From Nesterenkonia ebinurensis (lineage in GTDB: Bacteria > Actinomycetota > Actinomycetes > Actinomycetales > Micrococcaceae): 64,000 bases of DNA. This document shows, piece after piece, positions 52,880 through 63,566 of this stretch; position 1 is the first letter of the stretch, and each line of letters starts with the position of its first letter. The position numbers and the translations under genes are program-made. The notes under the pieces were generated by a model. It was not told where the DNA came from and did no database searches. It was given only the letters and a program-made list of their open reading frames with translations. The stretch spans positions 124,001-188,000 of the forward strand of contig NZ_VWNF01000047.1 of assembly GCF_008711175.1 (NCBI RefSeq), written 5' to 3'.

Positions 52880-54265
52880 CTATTTCTTTGCTTTCTTCTT
52901 GCCGCCGCCGGCGGCCTCGAAGAACGCCTTGGTGGGGTTCTCCAGATCGCGCAGCGGAGTGACGTCGCGGCCGAAGACCAGCTCGTTGACCCATCCGCCG
53001 ACCACCCGAGCCTTGCGCTCGATGGTGGGGATGGCCATTCCGTGGTAGCCGCGGTGTGCGGCCCAGGCCAGACAACCCTTGAGTTTGACGCCCATCGGAT
53101 TGCCCACGCCTTTGTAGAGGCCCAACCCGGCCACTGCACCCAGCGACTCGTGCTTGTACTCAGCCACCTCTCCGGTGCCGTAGCGCACGGCGAAGAGGTT
53201 CTTGGCCAGCACCTTGGCCTGTCGGGAAGCGTGCTGGGCGTTAGGCACGCAGAACCCGCCGGGGCCTGCACCGGTGAGGTCCGGGATGGCGGAGATATCC
53301 CCCGCGGTCCAGGCGCCCTCGACGACGTCGCCCTCCTCGTTGAGGATCTGCAGAGTGGCTGAGCCGGTGATCCGGCCGCGTTCGTCCACCGGGAAGGACG
53401 AGCTGCGGGCCACTGCGTTGGCAGCCACACCGGCGGTCCACACCAGGGTGTCGGTGCCGAACTTATCCACCTCGGACTTATCCGCCATGGAGATCAGGGT
53501 CAGCTCGCCGTCCACTGCTGAGCTGAGCGAGGTGTTCAACAGCACCTCGATGCCTCGGGCGCGCAGATGCTCCACCACACCCACCGCCTGGTCCTCGGAG
53601 ACCTCCGGCATGATCCGGCCCATAGCCTCCACCAGCACGATGCGCACATCGGACTGGCTCAGCCGGGGGTTCTGACTGACCGAGGCGCGAATGATGTCTT
53701 CCATCTCGGCGATGCACTCGATGCCGGCGAATCCGCCGCCGACCACAGTGAAGGTCAGCGCACGGCGTTTGGCCGCCTCATCAGTAAGCGCCGAGGCGGT
53801 CTCCAGCCGCTCCAGGATGTGGTTGCGCAGCCCGAGTGCCTCTTCGATGGTCTTCAGACCGATGCCGTTCTCGGCCAGGCCCTCGATGGGGAAGGTGCGG
53901 GTGGTGGCCCCGGCTGCCATCACGATGTCCTGGTAGGGGATCTCCACCGATTCGCCCTCGTCGAGTCCCACCACGGCGGTCTTGGCCTCGTGATCCACCG
54001 AGGTCACCTTGCCGGTGATCACTTCGGTGTCCTTCAGGTGGCGCCGGTGCGGGACCACCGCGTGGCGGGCCTCGATGTGCCCGCCGACCACCTCGGGGAG
54101 GAAAGGCTGGTAGGTCATATAGGGCAGTGGGTCCACCAGGGTGACCACACCACCGGTGGCCTTGACCTTCTTCTGCAGCTGCTGGGCCACAATGAGGCCG
54201 ACGTAGCCGCCGCCGACGATCAGAACACGGGGTTTCTCTGAGAGCTTGAGTGCCATGGGCTCCAT
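52880..54265 (-). CDS. ndh: Type II NADH dehydrogenase (NDH-2), non-proton-pumping
   Basis: 461 residues. Two dinucleotide folds: RVLIVGGGYVGLIVAQQL (FAD, ~14-31) and FTVVGGGFAGIECIAEMEDI (NAD, ~171-190), with VDPLPYMTYQPFLPEVVGGHIEARHAVVPHR, AAGATTRTFPIEG, LVWTAGVAANAVA and WTAGDISAIPDLTG. Oxidises NADH and reduces menaquinone at the inner membrane face. C-terminal ~60 residues (WAAHRGYHGMAIPTIERKARVVGGWVNELVFGRD) form the amphipathic membrane anchor. Start at 54256 also possible. 16 bases after the subtilase gene. Confidence 0.92.
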   Translation of the reverse strand: MEPMALKLSEKPRVLIVGGGYVGLIVAQQLQKKVKATGGVVTLVDPLPYMTYQPFLPEVVGGHIEARHAVVPHRRHLKDTEVITGKVTSVDHEAKTAVVGLDEGESVEIPYQDIVMAAGATTRTFPIEGLAENGIGLKTIEEALGLRNHILERLETASALTDEAAKRRALTFTVVGGGFAGIECIAEMEDIIRASVSQNPRLSQSDVRIVLVEAMGRIMPEVSEDQAVGVVEHLRARGIEVLLNTSLSSAVDGELTLISMADKSEVDKFGTDTLVWTAGVAANAVARSSSFPVDERGRITGSATLQILNEEGDVVEGAWTAGDISAIPDLTGAGPGGFCVPNAQHASRQAKVLAKNLFAVRYGTGEVAEYKHESLGAVAGLGLYKGVGNPMGVKLKGCLAWAAHRGYHGMAIPTIERKARVVGGWVNELVFGRDVTPLRDLENPTKAFFEAAGGGKKKAKK

Positions 54266-54281
54266 CCTATAGGGGTTCGGG

Positions 54282-55931
54282 TCAGGACTGACTGCGTCGG
54301 GAGATCAGATGAATTGCGGCCAGTGTCATCAGGATGACCACCACCATGCCGCCGGCTGCCAGGGTCACCGGCCCGGCCCAGTCCTGCACGGAGCGGACCT
54401 CAGCGGCCCTGGGCAGCTCGCGGGGCTCACCTTCGGGCCCAGCGATCACCTCGGAGTCCTCAGGGATATCGGCACCATTGCCGTTCTCGCCGCCCTCGGC
54501 GCGGCGGTGCACCCTGATCCAGTCAGCCAGGGTGTCATAGTCGTCTGCGTTGAACTCCGGAACATCGCCGTTGACGGCTTCGCCCACGTTGAGCACACCG
54601 TAGCCGTATTCGGGGTCGATCCCTTCAGCCCCCTCGGAGTCTGCCGAGGTCAGCAGCCGGTGCTTGACCTCCGAGGCGGAGAGCTCGGGGTGTGCGGCCA
54701 TCACCAGTGCGGCGGCCCCGGCCACGATGGGGGTGGCGCCGGAGGTGCCGGTCCAGGTGGCATACCCCTCCTCCGGCACCGCCCCGACCAGTGGTTCGGA
54801 GGCGGCAGCGATATCCACCGCGATGCCTTGTGAGGAGGAGTCCTCACTGATGTTGCGGTTCTCATCCACCCCGGCCACAGTCAGTACCCCGGGGATGGTG
54901 GCCGGGGCCCCGACCGACCAGTGCCCTGCCGCGCGGTTGCCTGCGGCAGCGATCACCAGCACATCGTTCTCCTCGGCGTGCATGAAGGCCTCGTCCCAGC
55001 TCTCCGGCCAGTCCTGGACCCCGGAGCCGATGGACATATTGATGATGTCTGCCCCGTTGTCCACCGCCCAGACCACGGCCTGGGCAATCTGCTCCTCGGT
55101 GCCTGGCCCGTGGGGGTTGGGGTCCTCCAGCACCAGTGAGGCGGAGATGATGGTGGCCTCCGGAGCCACACCGACCACACCCACCGGGCGTTCGTTCCAG
55201 GGCACATCGGGGGCTTCGGGCTCCTCCGGCTCCTCGATCTCGAGCTCATCCTCCATGCCGGGGAAGGTGCGCTCCTCGTAGAACTCGTCGAGCAGGTCCT
55301 CGTCGATGACCTCTTCCCAGTCCTCCCCGTACATCTCCTCCAGGTCGGCCATGAACTCGTCGAACCATTCATCCCATTCCTCCTGGGACATATCGTCAAA
55401 GCTCTCCGGCTCGATCACCTCCGGGGCAGGGAACTCCTCACCCCGGCCCACCGCCAGTGAGGCGACCAGAGTGCCGTGCTCGGTGCTGGTCTGCTCCACC
55501 GGCCCCCCGGATCCGTCACCGCCGCCGGAGACATCAGTTCCCCCGGTCATCGCCCCGTTGAACCCCGGGTGGGAGCTGTCCACTCCGGTGTCGAGGACCG
55601 CGATGGTCACGCCCTCACCGCGGGTGGTCTCCCAGGCCTCGGTGACCCCGTAGTCCTCCAGCCAGTACTGGTGCTCGCGCACCTCCACAGCATGGGCGGG
55701 TGCGGCCATCAGCGGCGAGAGGACCAAAGCCGCCGCGAGACCAACAGCAGGGAGACGGCGACCGATGGAGCCGAGCGAAGACTCGTGCTCACGCGGAGTC
55801 TTCCGAGACCCTACTGAGCCGAATGAAATGCGGCGCTTGCGGCGCAATTTCTGAGGCGACTGAGGGTTGCCCCCAATGTGAGCAGGCGATTGAGGGAATG
55901 AGCACCGAAGGTGCGAACGCCGTCTGCTCAT
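54282..55931 (-). CDS. Secreted, membrane-anchored S8 (subtilisin-like) serine protease
   Basis: 549 residues as drawn. Signal segment RRLPAVGLAAALVLSPLMAA ending AHA (about 58-82), catalytic Asp in VTIAVLDTGVDSSHPG, His in STEHGTLVASLAVG, Ser in WTGTSGATPIVAGAAALVMAAHPELSASEVKHRLL, plus the oxyanion Asn in IAAAGNRAAG. C-terminal TM anchor VTLAAGGMVVVILMTLAAIHLI. After the His there is an acidic insertion of about 90 residues (EESFDDMSQEEWDEWFDEFMADLEEMYGEDWEEV-like). Resembles mycosins, but no type VII secretion genes lie here. The ATG at 55931 overlaps the ppx stop (ATGA) yet leaves a ~57-residue leader before the hydrophobic core; a TTG at 55844 is an alternative. Confidence 0.88.
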   Translation of the reverse strand: MSRRRSHLRCSFPQSPAHIGGNPQSPQKLRRKRRISFGSVGSRKTPREHESSLGSIGRRLPAVGLAAALVLSPLMAAPAHAVEVREHQYWLEDYGVTEAWETTRGEGVTIAVLDTGVDSSHPGFNGAMTGGTDVSGGGDGSGGPVEQTSTEHGTLVASLAVGRGEEFPAPEVIEPESFDDMSQEEWDEWFDEFMADLEEMYGEDWEEVIDEDLLDEFYEERTFPGMEDELEIEEPEEPEAPDVPWNERPVGVVGVAPEATIISASLVLEDPNPHGPGTEEQIAQAVVWAVDNGADIINMSIGSGVQDWPESWDEAFMHAEENDVLVIAAAGNRAAGHWSVGAPATIPGVLTVAGVDENRNISEDSSSQGIAVDIAAASEPLVGAVPEEGYATWTGTSGATPIVAGAAALVMAAHPELSASEVKHRLLTSADSEGAEGIDPEYGYGVLNVGEAVNGDVPEFNADDYDTLADWIRVHRRAEGGENGNGADIPEDSEVIAGPEGEPRELPRAAEVRSVQDWAGPVTLAAGGMVVVILMTLAAIHLISRRSQS

Positions 55932-56926
55932 TTCTCTGCCCCCGTATTCTCCAACTGTGTTTGGGCCACTGACATGGCAAGCCCGTCAAGGATGTCGTGC
56001 TCCGAGGCGATTGCGGTGGTCACTCGGTTGTCGGTGATTTTATTGATGTAGTCCAGAATGGTTCCCCAGATCAGTGCGCCGGCGCCGATCACGTCTACCC
56101 GACCCGGATGCATGAACGGCATAGTGGTTCGCTGGGTGCGGGTGCTGTGCACCAGTTGGTCCACCGATTGGTGCACGGTGTCCAGCAGGAGCTCGGTGCC
56201 GTTGATGGTCTCGGCGTCGTAGTCCTCAAGCTTCAGAGCATGGGCGGTGACCGTGGTGACCGTGCCGGCCACCCCCACCACTGCCTCAGTCTCATGCAGC
56301 GGCATCACCTGGGCCACGTCCTCTAAGAAGCTGAGGGTCTCGAAAACAGCCATGGAGCATTCGGTCTCCGCGGGCGGGTCTGAGCGCATATGCCGCTCGG
56401 TGAACCGTACACAGCCCATATCGGTGGAGATGGCGTGCTCAGCTCCGGCGGAGGTACCCAACACGAACTCGGTGGAACCGCCGCCAAGATCCACCACCAG
56501 CACCTTGCGCTCCTCGTCCCAGTTCAGCACGCTGGCTGCACCGGCAAAGGAGAGTCCGGCCTCCTCGGAGCCGCGGATGACCTCAGGCTCCACGCCCAGC
56601 CGGTCCTTGACACCTGCGATGAACGCCTCGCGGTTGCTCACATCTCGGGAGGCCGAGGTGGCCACGAACCGTACCGCCTGCACCTGGTGGCGGCGGATCA
56701 GTTCGGCATAGTCCTCCACTGCGGCGAAGGTGCGCTGAAGCGCCTGGGCGGAGAACTCCCCGGTCTTATCCACCCCTTCACCCAGCCGTACTACGGTCAT
56801 TCGGCGCACCACATCGGTGACCGACCCGCTGCCAGGCAGGTCCACCTCGGCGATGAGCAGGCGGATGGAGTTGGTGCCGCAATCAATGGCGGCCACACGT
56901 TGTGGGGCCTGGGCTGGCTCACTCAT
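55928..56926 (-). CDS. ppx: Exopolyphosphatase/guanosine pentaphosphate phosphohydrolase (Ppx/GppA)
   Basis: 332 residues, single actin-like ASKHA module. AAIDCGTNSIRLLIAEV (phosphate 1), RFVATSASRDVSNREAFIAGV, VLVVDLGGGSTEFVLG (phosphate 2), and VGVAGTVTTVTAHAL are diagnostic. Short form typical of Actinobacteria; may act on polyphosphate or pppGpp. ATGA overlap with DUF501 upstream. Confidence 0.92.
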   Translation of the reverse strand: MSEPAQAPQRVAAIDCGTNSIRLLIAEVDLPGSGSVTDVVRRMTVVRLGEGVDKTGEFSAQALQRTFAAVEDYAELIRRHQVQAVRFVATSASRDVSNREAFIAGVKDRLGVEPEVIRGSEEAGLSFAGAASVLNWDEERKVLVVDLGGGSTEFVLGTSAGAEHAISTDMGCVRFTERHMRSDPPAETECSMAVFETLSFLEDVAQVMPLHETEAVVGVAGTVTTVTAHALKLEDYDAETINGTELLLDTVHQSVDQLVHSTRTQRTTMPFMHPGRVDVIGAGALIWGTILDYINKITDNRVTTAIASEHDILDGLAMSVAQTQLENTGAEK

Positions 56927-57540
56927 GGGATTTCTTCTCTCTCCTGGAGGTGGCGCACATGGCGGGAGAGGTCCTCGGTGGGGATCTCGGCGCTGTGGTC
57001 CCAGGCCGTCTCACATGTGCAGGTCTGCGGGGTCCACTCAGAACTGATCCGCTCCAGGGTCTCATCCCCCAGGGGGTTGACGCCCGGGCCGGCGGCCAGG
57101 GCGTGCGCGGCCAGCACATGGAGGCATTTGACCCGCTCAGGCATCCCCCCGGCACTGATTCCTTCGATCTCCCACACCGGGTCCAGCCCCGCCTTGCCGC
57201 GGATCCGCTCCCGCTCCGCCAGATAGTGCTGGTGAGCCTGCCGGTACTGGCCGGCCAGGGCGTCGTCGTCCTTCAGCCGCTGGGTCATCTCAGCCATCAC
57301 CCCAGCTGCCTCGAGCCGGGAAGCAGCGGCTGTGAGAGTGGGATGAGTGAGGTAGAAGGTGGTGGGGAACGGGATGCCGTTGGACAGTCGCGGTGCTGTG
57401 GCGGCCACCAAGGGACTGCCACAACGGCAGCGGGCGGGAATCTCCACCACATCGCGCACCGGACGGCCCAGCTGCAGGCTGAGCGTCTCGAGGTCCTCAC
57501 TTGTGGGGATCGACGGGTCGGCGGCAGGGGCGCGGTTCAC
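56923..57540 (-). CDS. DUF501 family protein
   Basis: 205 residues. LQLGRPVRDVVEIPARCRCGSPLVAATAPRLSNGIPFPTTFYLTHP and a Cys-rich region (CRCG; CLHVLAAHALAAGPGVNPLGDE; TCTCETAW) are typical. Family of unknown role, conserved between the divIC-like gene and ppx in Actinobacteria. The Cys positions could bind metal. Confidence 0.88.
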   Translation of the reverse strand: MNRAPAADPSIPTSEDLETLSLQLGRPVRDVVEIPARCRCGSPLVAATAPRLSNGIPFPTTFYLTHPTLTAAASRLEAAGVMAEMTQRLKDDDALAGQYRQAHQHYLAERERIRGKAGLDPVWEIEGISAGGMPERVKCLHVLAAHALAAGPGVNPLGDETLERISSEWTPQTCTCETAWDHSAEIPTEDLSRHVRHLQEREEIP

Positions 57541-57551
57541 AGCAGGTAAGT

Positions 57552-58172
57552 CTACTGGTCAGCAGATTCGACCACGGACTCCCAGAGCTGCTCAGTCCAG
57601 TCGGTGTCCTCGCTGGCCTCCTCAGCAGAGTCAGTCGCCACCTCTGCTTCGGTGAGGTCACCAATGACGTGGTATCTACGCTCACCGGGCAGCACCAGGT
57701 TGATCCTCTCGCGGGCCTGCTGCTGGACGAACTGCGGGTCATCCCAGCGGGCCAGCTCGGAGTACAGCTGGTCCTGCAGCTGTTCCTCGGCGACGATCTG
57801 TTCCTGGAGGGCGGCCAGTTCGGCACGCTGCTGCAGATAGGTACGCACGGTGGGCACCAGAAAGGAGATCACCACCAGGGTGACGATGGTCAGTACGATC
57901 ATCCGTCCGGAGAAGGTGCGCTCCGGGACCAGGGTGCGGGCTGATACGGGGGTTTTGCGGGATGGCCTTTGGGCGTGCTTCTGCGGCTTATCCGCTCGGC
58001 GAGCGCGACGTGCGGTGATCTCGTCAGGGGTGCGGATCTGCCCGGAGACCTGCTCACGTTCGGCCAACCGGCGGTGTTCGGCCTTCTCCGCGCGCGCTAG
58101 GGCACGGCGCTGCCGGGCGGGGGGCTCTTCAGACTCGGCAGCGGAGACGGAGGTGCGGGCATGTCGCGCCAC
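57552..58172 (-). CDS. Septum formation initiator family protein (FtsB/DivIC-like)
   Basis: 206 residues. Basic, Arg-rich cytoplasmic N-terminus (~1-88), one TM (MIVLTIVTLVVISFLVPTV, ~90-108), then a coiled coil (RTYLQQRAELAALQEQIVAEEQLQDQLYSELARWDDPQFVQQQARERINLVLPGE) with the family's WxDPxxxxxxARxRxxxVxPGE motif. Acts in the divisome at the septum. Lies between eno and DUF501, as in relatives. Confidence 0.9.
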   Translation of the reverse strand: MARHARTSVSAAESEEPPARQRRALARAEKAEHRRLAEREQVSGQIRTPDEITARRARRADKPQKHAQRPSRKTPVSARTLVPERTFSGRMIVLTIVTLVVISFLVPTVRTYLQQRAELAALQEQIVAEEQLQDQLYSELARWDDPQFVQQQARERINLVLPGERRYHVIGDLTEAEVATDSAEEASEDTDWTEQLWESVVESADQ

Positions 58173-58204
58173 AGGCTCATCACCGCCTTAGCTAGGTATG
58201 CCCC

Positions 58205-58233
58205 GGCGGTCCGGTGATAAGCGCCGGACCGCC
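58205..58233 (-). terminator. Hairpin between eno and the FtsB-like gene
   Basis: Stem GGCGGTCCGG/CCGGACCGCC (10 bp, perfect) with a 9-base loop, 230 bases downstream of the eno stop. No T-run; it may rather be a 5' structure of the next operon. The rest of 58173-58463 shows no gene. Confidence 0.45.
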
Positions 58234-58463
58234 GAGCACACCACTGATGGGAAGCGTTCAGTTACAGAACCTCACCCTAGTGGCGGGGCAGTATAAGCGA
58301 GCCCCAGGACACGCCAAATGTCGAAAACTTCCCCTCGGGACGGTCGCTGGGAGGCACGGTCAGCCCAAGGCGGTTCTGTGCGGGATGAGATGCAAGGGAC
58401 GGGAGGGAATCGGTAAGGTACCGCGACCGACCGGAGCGCGGCAGATCGCCCGCACGGAACCGC

Positions 58464-59801
<1,338 letters not shown>

Positions 59802-60221
59802 CTAGTCCAGTTCAGCTTTTTCCTCTGCTTTGATCCGGTTCCAGGCGGCATCGATCTCCTCCACGGTGGCCGGCTTGGGGTTCAGGGTCCCGTCGGGCTC
59901 GAATACATGGGGGTTGCGGCGGATGAGCTTGGCGGTGATCGCCTCGGCCACCCCGTCGAGGTCGAACTGGTCACGCTCGGCGGCGATGGCGGCGTGCAGC
60001 ACCACCTGCAGCAGGATGTCGCCCAGTTCCTTGCGCAGCGGCTCCCCGGTGATGCCGGCACCGATCTCCTCAGCGACCTCCTGGGCCTCCTCAATGAGGT
60101 AGGGGGTCAGCGACTCATGGGTGAGCTGGGCCGTCCACGGGCAGTGCTCGCGCAGCTGGGCGATGACGGTGACCAGCCGGTGCATATTCGGCAGGGGCTG
60201 CTGGGAGGACTCCTCAGTCAT
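59802..60221 (-). CDS. mazG: MazG family nucleotide pyrophosphohydrolase
   Basis: 139 residues. CPWTAQLTHESLTPYLIEEAQEVAEEI carries the metal-binding ExxxE (EEAQE), and RKELGDILLQVVLHAAIAAE carries ExxD. Single MazG domain, the C-terminal half of the two-domain E. coli protein is absent. Removes aberrant NTPs to NMP and PPi. Start overlaps the adenosine deaminase stop by 8 bases. Confidence 0.92.
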   Translation of the reverse strand: MTEESSQQPLPNMHRLVTVIAQLREHCPWTAQLTHESLTPYLIEEAQEVAEEIGAGITGEPLRKELGDILLQVVLHAAIAAERDQFDLDGVAEAITAKLIRRNPHVFEPDGTLNPKPATVEEIDAAWNRIKAEEKAELD

Positions 60222-61356
60222 TCCACGCTTCCAGCACGGCGGCGGTGAGCGCCTGGCGGTCTTCGTAGTCCAGGAAACTGGCCTCGATGGCGTTGACCTG
60301 GAAGTCGGCCAGCTCAGCCAGGCTGTAGTCGAAGGCCTCCGCCAATGCGGCCAGCTCCCCGCTGAGGGTCACCCCGGAGACCAGTCGGTTATCGGTGTTG
60401 ACCCCAATGTTGAAACCGAGCTGGTAGAGCATGTCGAAGGGGTGCTGGTCCATACCACTGTCAGCATTTCCGGTCAGTGCGGTCACCGCGCCGGTCTGCA
60501 GGTTGGAGGTCGGGGAGGCCTCCAGGTGGATCTGCCGGTCGCGCACCCAGCGGGCCACCGGGCCCAGCTGGACCTCCACCAGATTCTCTCCCCCGTCCCC
60601 GGTTTTGGAGCGGGACTCCGGGCCGGTGGTCACGGTGATGTCCTCAGCCACCCGGATGCCGTGGCCCAGCCGCTGGGCCCGGCCATGGACCAGGGCGTCG
60701 CGGACTGATTCGATGCCATCGGCCTCACCGGCATGCACAGTGGCCGGCAGCATCTGCTCGGCTAGGCGGGTGAAGCTGGAGACGAATTTGGAGGGCGGGA
60801 ACCCGGCCTCTGGCCCGGCGATGTCGAAGCCGACTACGCCATGCTCCCGGTGCCGCAGGGCCAGCTCCACGATCTCGGCGGCCTTGTCGTTCTGCCGCAT
60901 CGCGGAGACCAGCTGGCCGACTGCGATGGCGCCGTCGGCTGCCGCCACGGCCTCAGTGCCCTCTTCCAGGCCGGCCTGGACAGCTTCCACGGCCTCATCC
61001 AGGCTCAGCCCGCCCGCCACATGCTGCTCGGGGGCCCAGCGGACCTCGGCGTAGACGATCCCGTCGGCGGCTAGATCCTCCACATACTCCCGGGCCACGC
61101 GGCGCAGGTTCGCCTCGCTCTGCATCACCGCAGTGGTGTGCGCGAAGGCCTCCAGGTACTTCACCAAATCCCCGGAGTTGGCGTTGGTGCGGAAGATCTC
61201 CTGCAGCTGCTCGGGATCGCTGCTGGGCAGTTCGTGGCCGATCTCAGCGGCCAGTTCAATGAGGGTAATCGGACGCAGTGAGCCGTCCAGGTGATCATGC
61301 AGGGAAACTTTGGGCAGTTCGCGCAGCTGGGCTTCAAAACCCTCGTAGGTGCTCAT
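60214..61356 (-). CDS. add: Adenosine deaminase
   Basis: 380 residues. Zinc histidines in VSLHDHLDGSL, HAGEAD (about residue 205), GHGIRVAED, and the late NTDNRLVSG; catalytic Glu of HAGE. Converts adenosine to inosine. LEASPTSNLQTGAV is the family's motif. Ala-rich and acidic like its neighbours. In a salvage block with deoA and cdd. Confidence 0.92.
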   Translation of the reverse strand: MSTYEGFEAQLRELPKVSLHDHLDGSLRPITLIELAAEIGHELPSSDPEQLQEIFRTNANSGDLVKYLEAFAHTTAVMQSEANLRRVAREYVEDLAADGIVYAEVRWAPEQHVAGGLSLDEAVEAVQAGLEEGTEAVAAADGAIAVGQLVSAMRQNDKAAEIVELALRHREHGVVGFDIAGPEAGFPPSKFVSSFTRLAEQMLPATVHAGEADGIESVRDALVHGRAQRLGHGIRVAEDITVTTGPESRSKTGDGGENLVEVQLGPVARWVRDRQIHLEASPTSNLQTGAVTALTGNADSGMDQHPFDMLYQLGFNIGVNTDNRLVSGVTLSGELAALAEAFDYSLAELADFQVNAIEASFLDYEDRQALTAAVLEAWND

Positions 61357-61373
61357 GGCACCTAGCCTACGTG

Positions 61374-62108
61374 CTATGCCTGCGGCCGGGAGCCTGCATC
61401 GTCATCTTTGTCTCGGCGGCGGCGACGCAGGTGGATGGGCGGTTCCACCGGCACCTCGCCGATGTCCTGGTAGCCCTCCGGGTCCAGGTGCACCCCTCGG
61501 CTGTCCAACCAGCGGGTGAGCAGGTTGAACAGCCGCTCGCAGCCCAGACCCACCAGGATCGCCACCCCGATGCCGACCGCCATGGCCAGCAGCATGTTCC
61601 CGAAGATCGCTTCCCCGGCCATCCCCAGTCCGAGCAGCCAGCTGGCCCAGAGCATGGATGCGGCAGCATCAATGAGCAGGAACCGGCGCAGCGAATAACC
61701 GGTGGAGCCGGCCACGAAGTTGATACCCACCCGGGCGCCGGGGACGAAGCGGCCCACGAAGATCACCAGCACCCCGCGGCGGTCCAGTCCGTGGCGGGCC
61801 CAGGTCAGGGTGCGCTGCATGGCCGGCCGGCGCATCCAGCCGAAGCGTTCGGTGCCGATGGCTCGGCCGAACCGGTAGGCGATGAAGTCTCCCAGCAGCG
61901 CAGCCGTACCGGCGGTGAGGATCACCCAGGGCCACCAGGGAGTGCCGGGCTCGTCCTGCACCGAGCCCAGGGCGATGATCAGCGAATCAGAGGGCAGCGG
62001 CGGGAAGAACCCGTTGACGGTGACGAAGCCGAAGAGCCCCAGCAGGGTCCACCAGCCGGAGGCAGCCTCCAGCACCAATTCGTCAAGCGAACTGAAGAAC
62101 TCAGGCAC
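61374..62108 (-). CDS. DedA family (SNARE-associated/VTT) membrane protein
   Basis: 244 residues, several TMs. IFVGRFVPGARVGINFVAGSTGYSLRRFLLIDAAASMLWA matches the DedA core F-x-R-x-x-P-x-x-R and G motif; FPPLPSDSLIIALG is the conserved early motif. Predicted lipid scramblase/flippase-like function. C-terminal basic tail. Confidence 0.87.
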   Translation of the reverse strand: MPEFFSSLDELVLEAASGWWTLLGLFGFVTVNGFFPPLPSDSLIIALGSVQDEPGTPWWPWVILTAGTAALLGDFIAYRFGRAIGTERFGWMRRPAMQRTLTWARHGLDRRGVLVIFVGRFVPGARVGINFVAGSTGYSLRRFLLIDAAASMLWASWLLGLGMAGEAIFGNMLLAMAVGIGVAILVGLGCERLFNLLTRWLDSRGVHLDPEGYQDIGEVPVEPPIHLRRRRRDKDDDAGSRPQA

Positions 62109-62129
62109 TGTAGATCACCAACCCGTCCT

Positions 62130-63566
62130 TCAGGCGCGAAGATCGGCTGAATCCGGCCGGGTGGTGAGCGGGGTTCGGTGACCTGGCGCACCCCGCTGAT
62201 CCGTATCCGCGCGGGGCCCAGAGGTCAGGGGCCTGTCACCGCCGCTGGGGCCAACACAGTCCTGATGATCGATCCGGGTCTTGATCAGCGGCTCTGGCAC
62301 CACGGCCTCATCACCAATCGCCCAGGCTCCTACGAGCGCTTCCTCGGCCCGGGCGATGCGCTCGGGCTCATCGGTGCACAGAGTGATCAGCGGAGCCCCT
62401 GCGGTCACCGTGTCTCCCGGTTTGGCGTGCAATCTGACTCCCGCGGCGGCCTGGACCGGATCCTCCTTCCGGGCCCGTCCGGCGCCCAGCCGCCAGGCGG
62501 CGATGCCCACGGCATAGGCGTCCAGCCGGGTGAGCGTCCCGGAGGCTTCTGCGGTGATGGTGTGAGTGTGCTTGGGCTGCGCCAGCGGGGCCTCGGAGTC
62601 CCCGCCCTGGGCGGCGATCATTACCCGCCAGGAGTCCATGGCCTTGCCGTTGCGCAGGTTCTCCGCGGGGTCAACACCGGTGAGGCCCACGCCGGTAAGC
62701 ATCTCGGCGGCCAGTGCCACGGTGAGATCGACGACGTCGCCCGGCCCGCCTCCGGCCAGCACCTCCAGCGACTCCTCCACCTCCACGGCGTTTCCGGCGG
62801 TCAGCCCCAGCGGGGTGGACATCTCGGTGAGCAGGGCAGTGGTGCGCACCCCGGCGTCGGTGCCCAGGGCGACCATGGTGCGAGCCAGCTCGGCGGCGTC
62901 GTCGTAGGTCTTCATGAACGCTCCGGTGCCGACTTTGACGTCCAGGACCAGGGCGTCGGTGCCCTCAGCGATCTTCTTGGACATGATCGAGCTGGCGATC
63001 AGCGGGATGGACTCCACGGTGCCGGTGACATCACGCAGCGCATAGAGCTTCTTGTCTGCCGGGGCGAGCCCGGCGCCAGCGGCGCAGATCACCGCGCCCA
63101 CGGCGTCCAGCTGGTCCAGGATCTCCTGGTTGGACAGCTGGGCACGCCAACCGGGGATGGCCTCGAGCTTGTCCAGGGTGCCTCCGGTGTGGCCCAGTCC
63201 GCGGCCGGAGAGCTGGGGCACCGGAACCCCGTAGCTGGCCACCAGAGGGGCCAGCGGCAGGGTGATCTTATCCCCCACTCCTCCGGTGGAGTGCTTGTCG
63301 GCGGTGAGCCGCCGGGTGCCGTCGGCACGGGTCAGGGGGCTGAAGTCCATCCGTTCGCCGGTACTGATCATCGCTGCGGTCCACTGGGCGATCTCCTCCC
63401 GGCTCATCCCGCGCAGCAGGATGGCCATGGCCATCGCACTCATCTGCTCCTCTGCCACCGCACCGCGGGTGTAGGCGTGGATGAGCCAGTCGATCTGCTC
63501 CCGGGTGAGGGTGCCTCCGTCGCGCTTGGAGCGGATGAGGTCGACGGCGTCGTGGGAGCTGGTCAC
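62130..63566 (-). CDS. deoA: Thymidine (pyrimidine-nucleoside) phosphorylase
   Basis: 478 residues. KHSTGGVGDKITLPLAPLVASYGVPVPQLSGRGLGHTGGTLDKLEAIPGW is the diagnostic phosphate/pyrimidine site; ...VLDVKVGTGAFMK, and the C-terminal PYNP_C domain with VGIAAWRLGAGRARKEDPVQAAAGVRLHAKPGD. The last ~45 residues (after LIKTRI) are a Pro/Arg/Asp-rich tail with no counterpart in the family, suggesting a lost stop or sequence error near 62275. Follows cdd immediately. Confidence 0.93.
   Translation of the reverse strand: MTSSHDAVDLIRSKRDGGTLTREQIDWLIHAYTRGAVAEEQMSAMAMAILLRGMSREEIAQWTAAMISTGERMDFSPLTRADGTRRLTADKHSTGGVGDKITLPLAPLVASYGVPVPQLSGRGLGHTGGTLDKLEAIPGWRAQLSNQEILDQLDAVGAVICAAGAGLAPADKKLYALRDVTGTVESIPLIASSIMSKKIAEGTDALVLDVKVGTGAFMKTYDDAAELARTMVALGTDAGVRTTALLTEMSTPLGLTAGNAVEVEESLEVLAGGGPGDVVDLTVALAAEMLTGVGLTGVDPAENLRNGKAMDSWRVMIAAQGGDSEAPLAQPKHTHTITAEASGTLTRLDAYAVGIAAWRLGAGRARKEDPVQAAAGVRLHAKPGDTVTAGAPLITLCTDEPERIARAEEALVGAWAIGDEAVVPEPLIKTRIDHQDCVGPSGGDRPLTSGPRADTDQRGAPGHRTPLTTRPDSADLRA

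Noticed and set aside
54282-55931. Type VII secretion locus suggested by the mycosin-like protease
   Set aside because: No EccB, EccC, EccD, EsxA or WXG100 gene in the window; the protease sits in a ppx/ndh housekeeping run.
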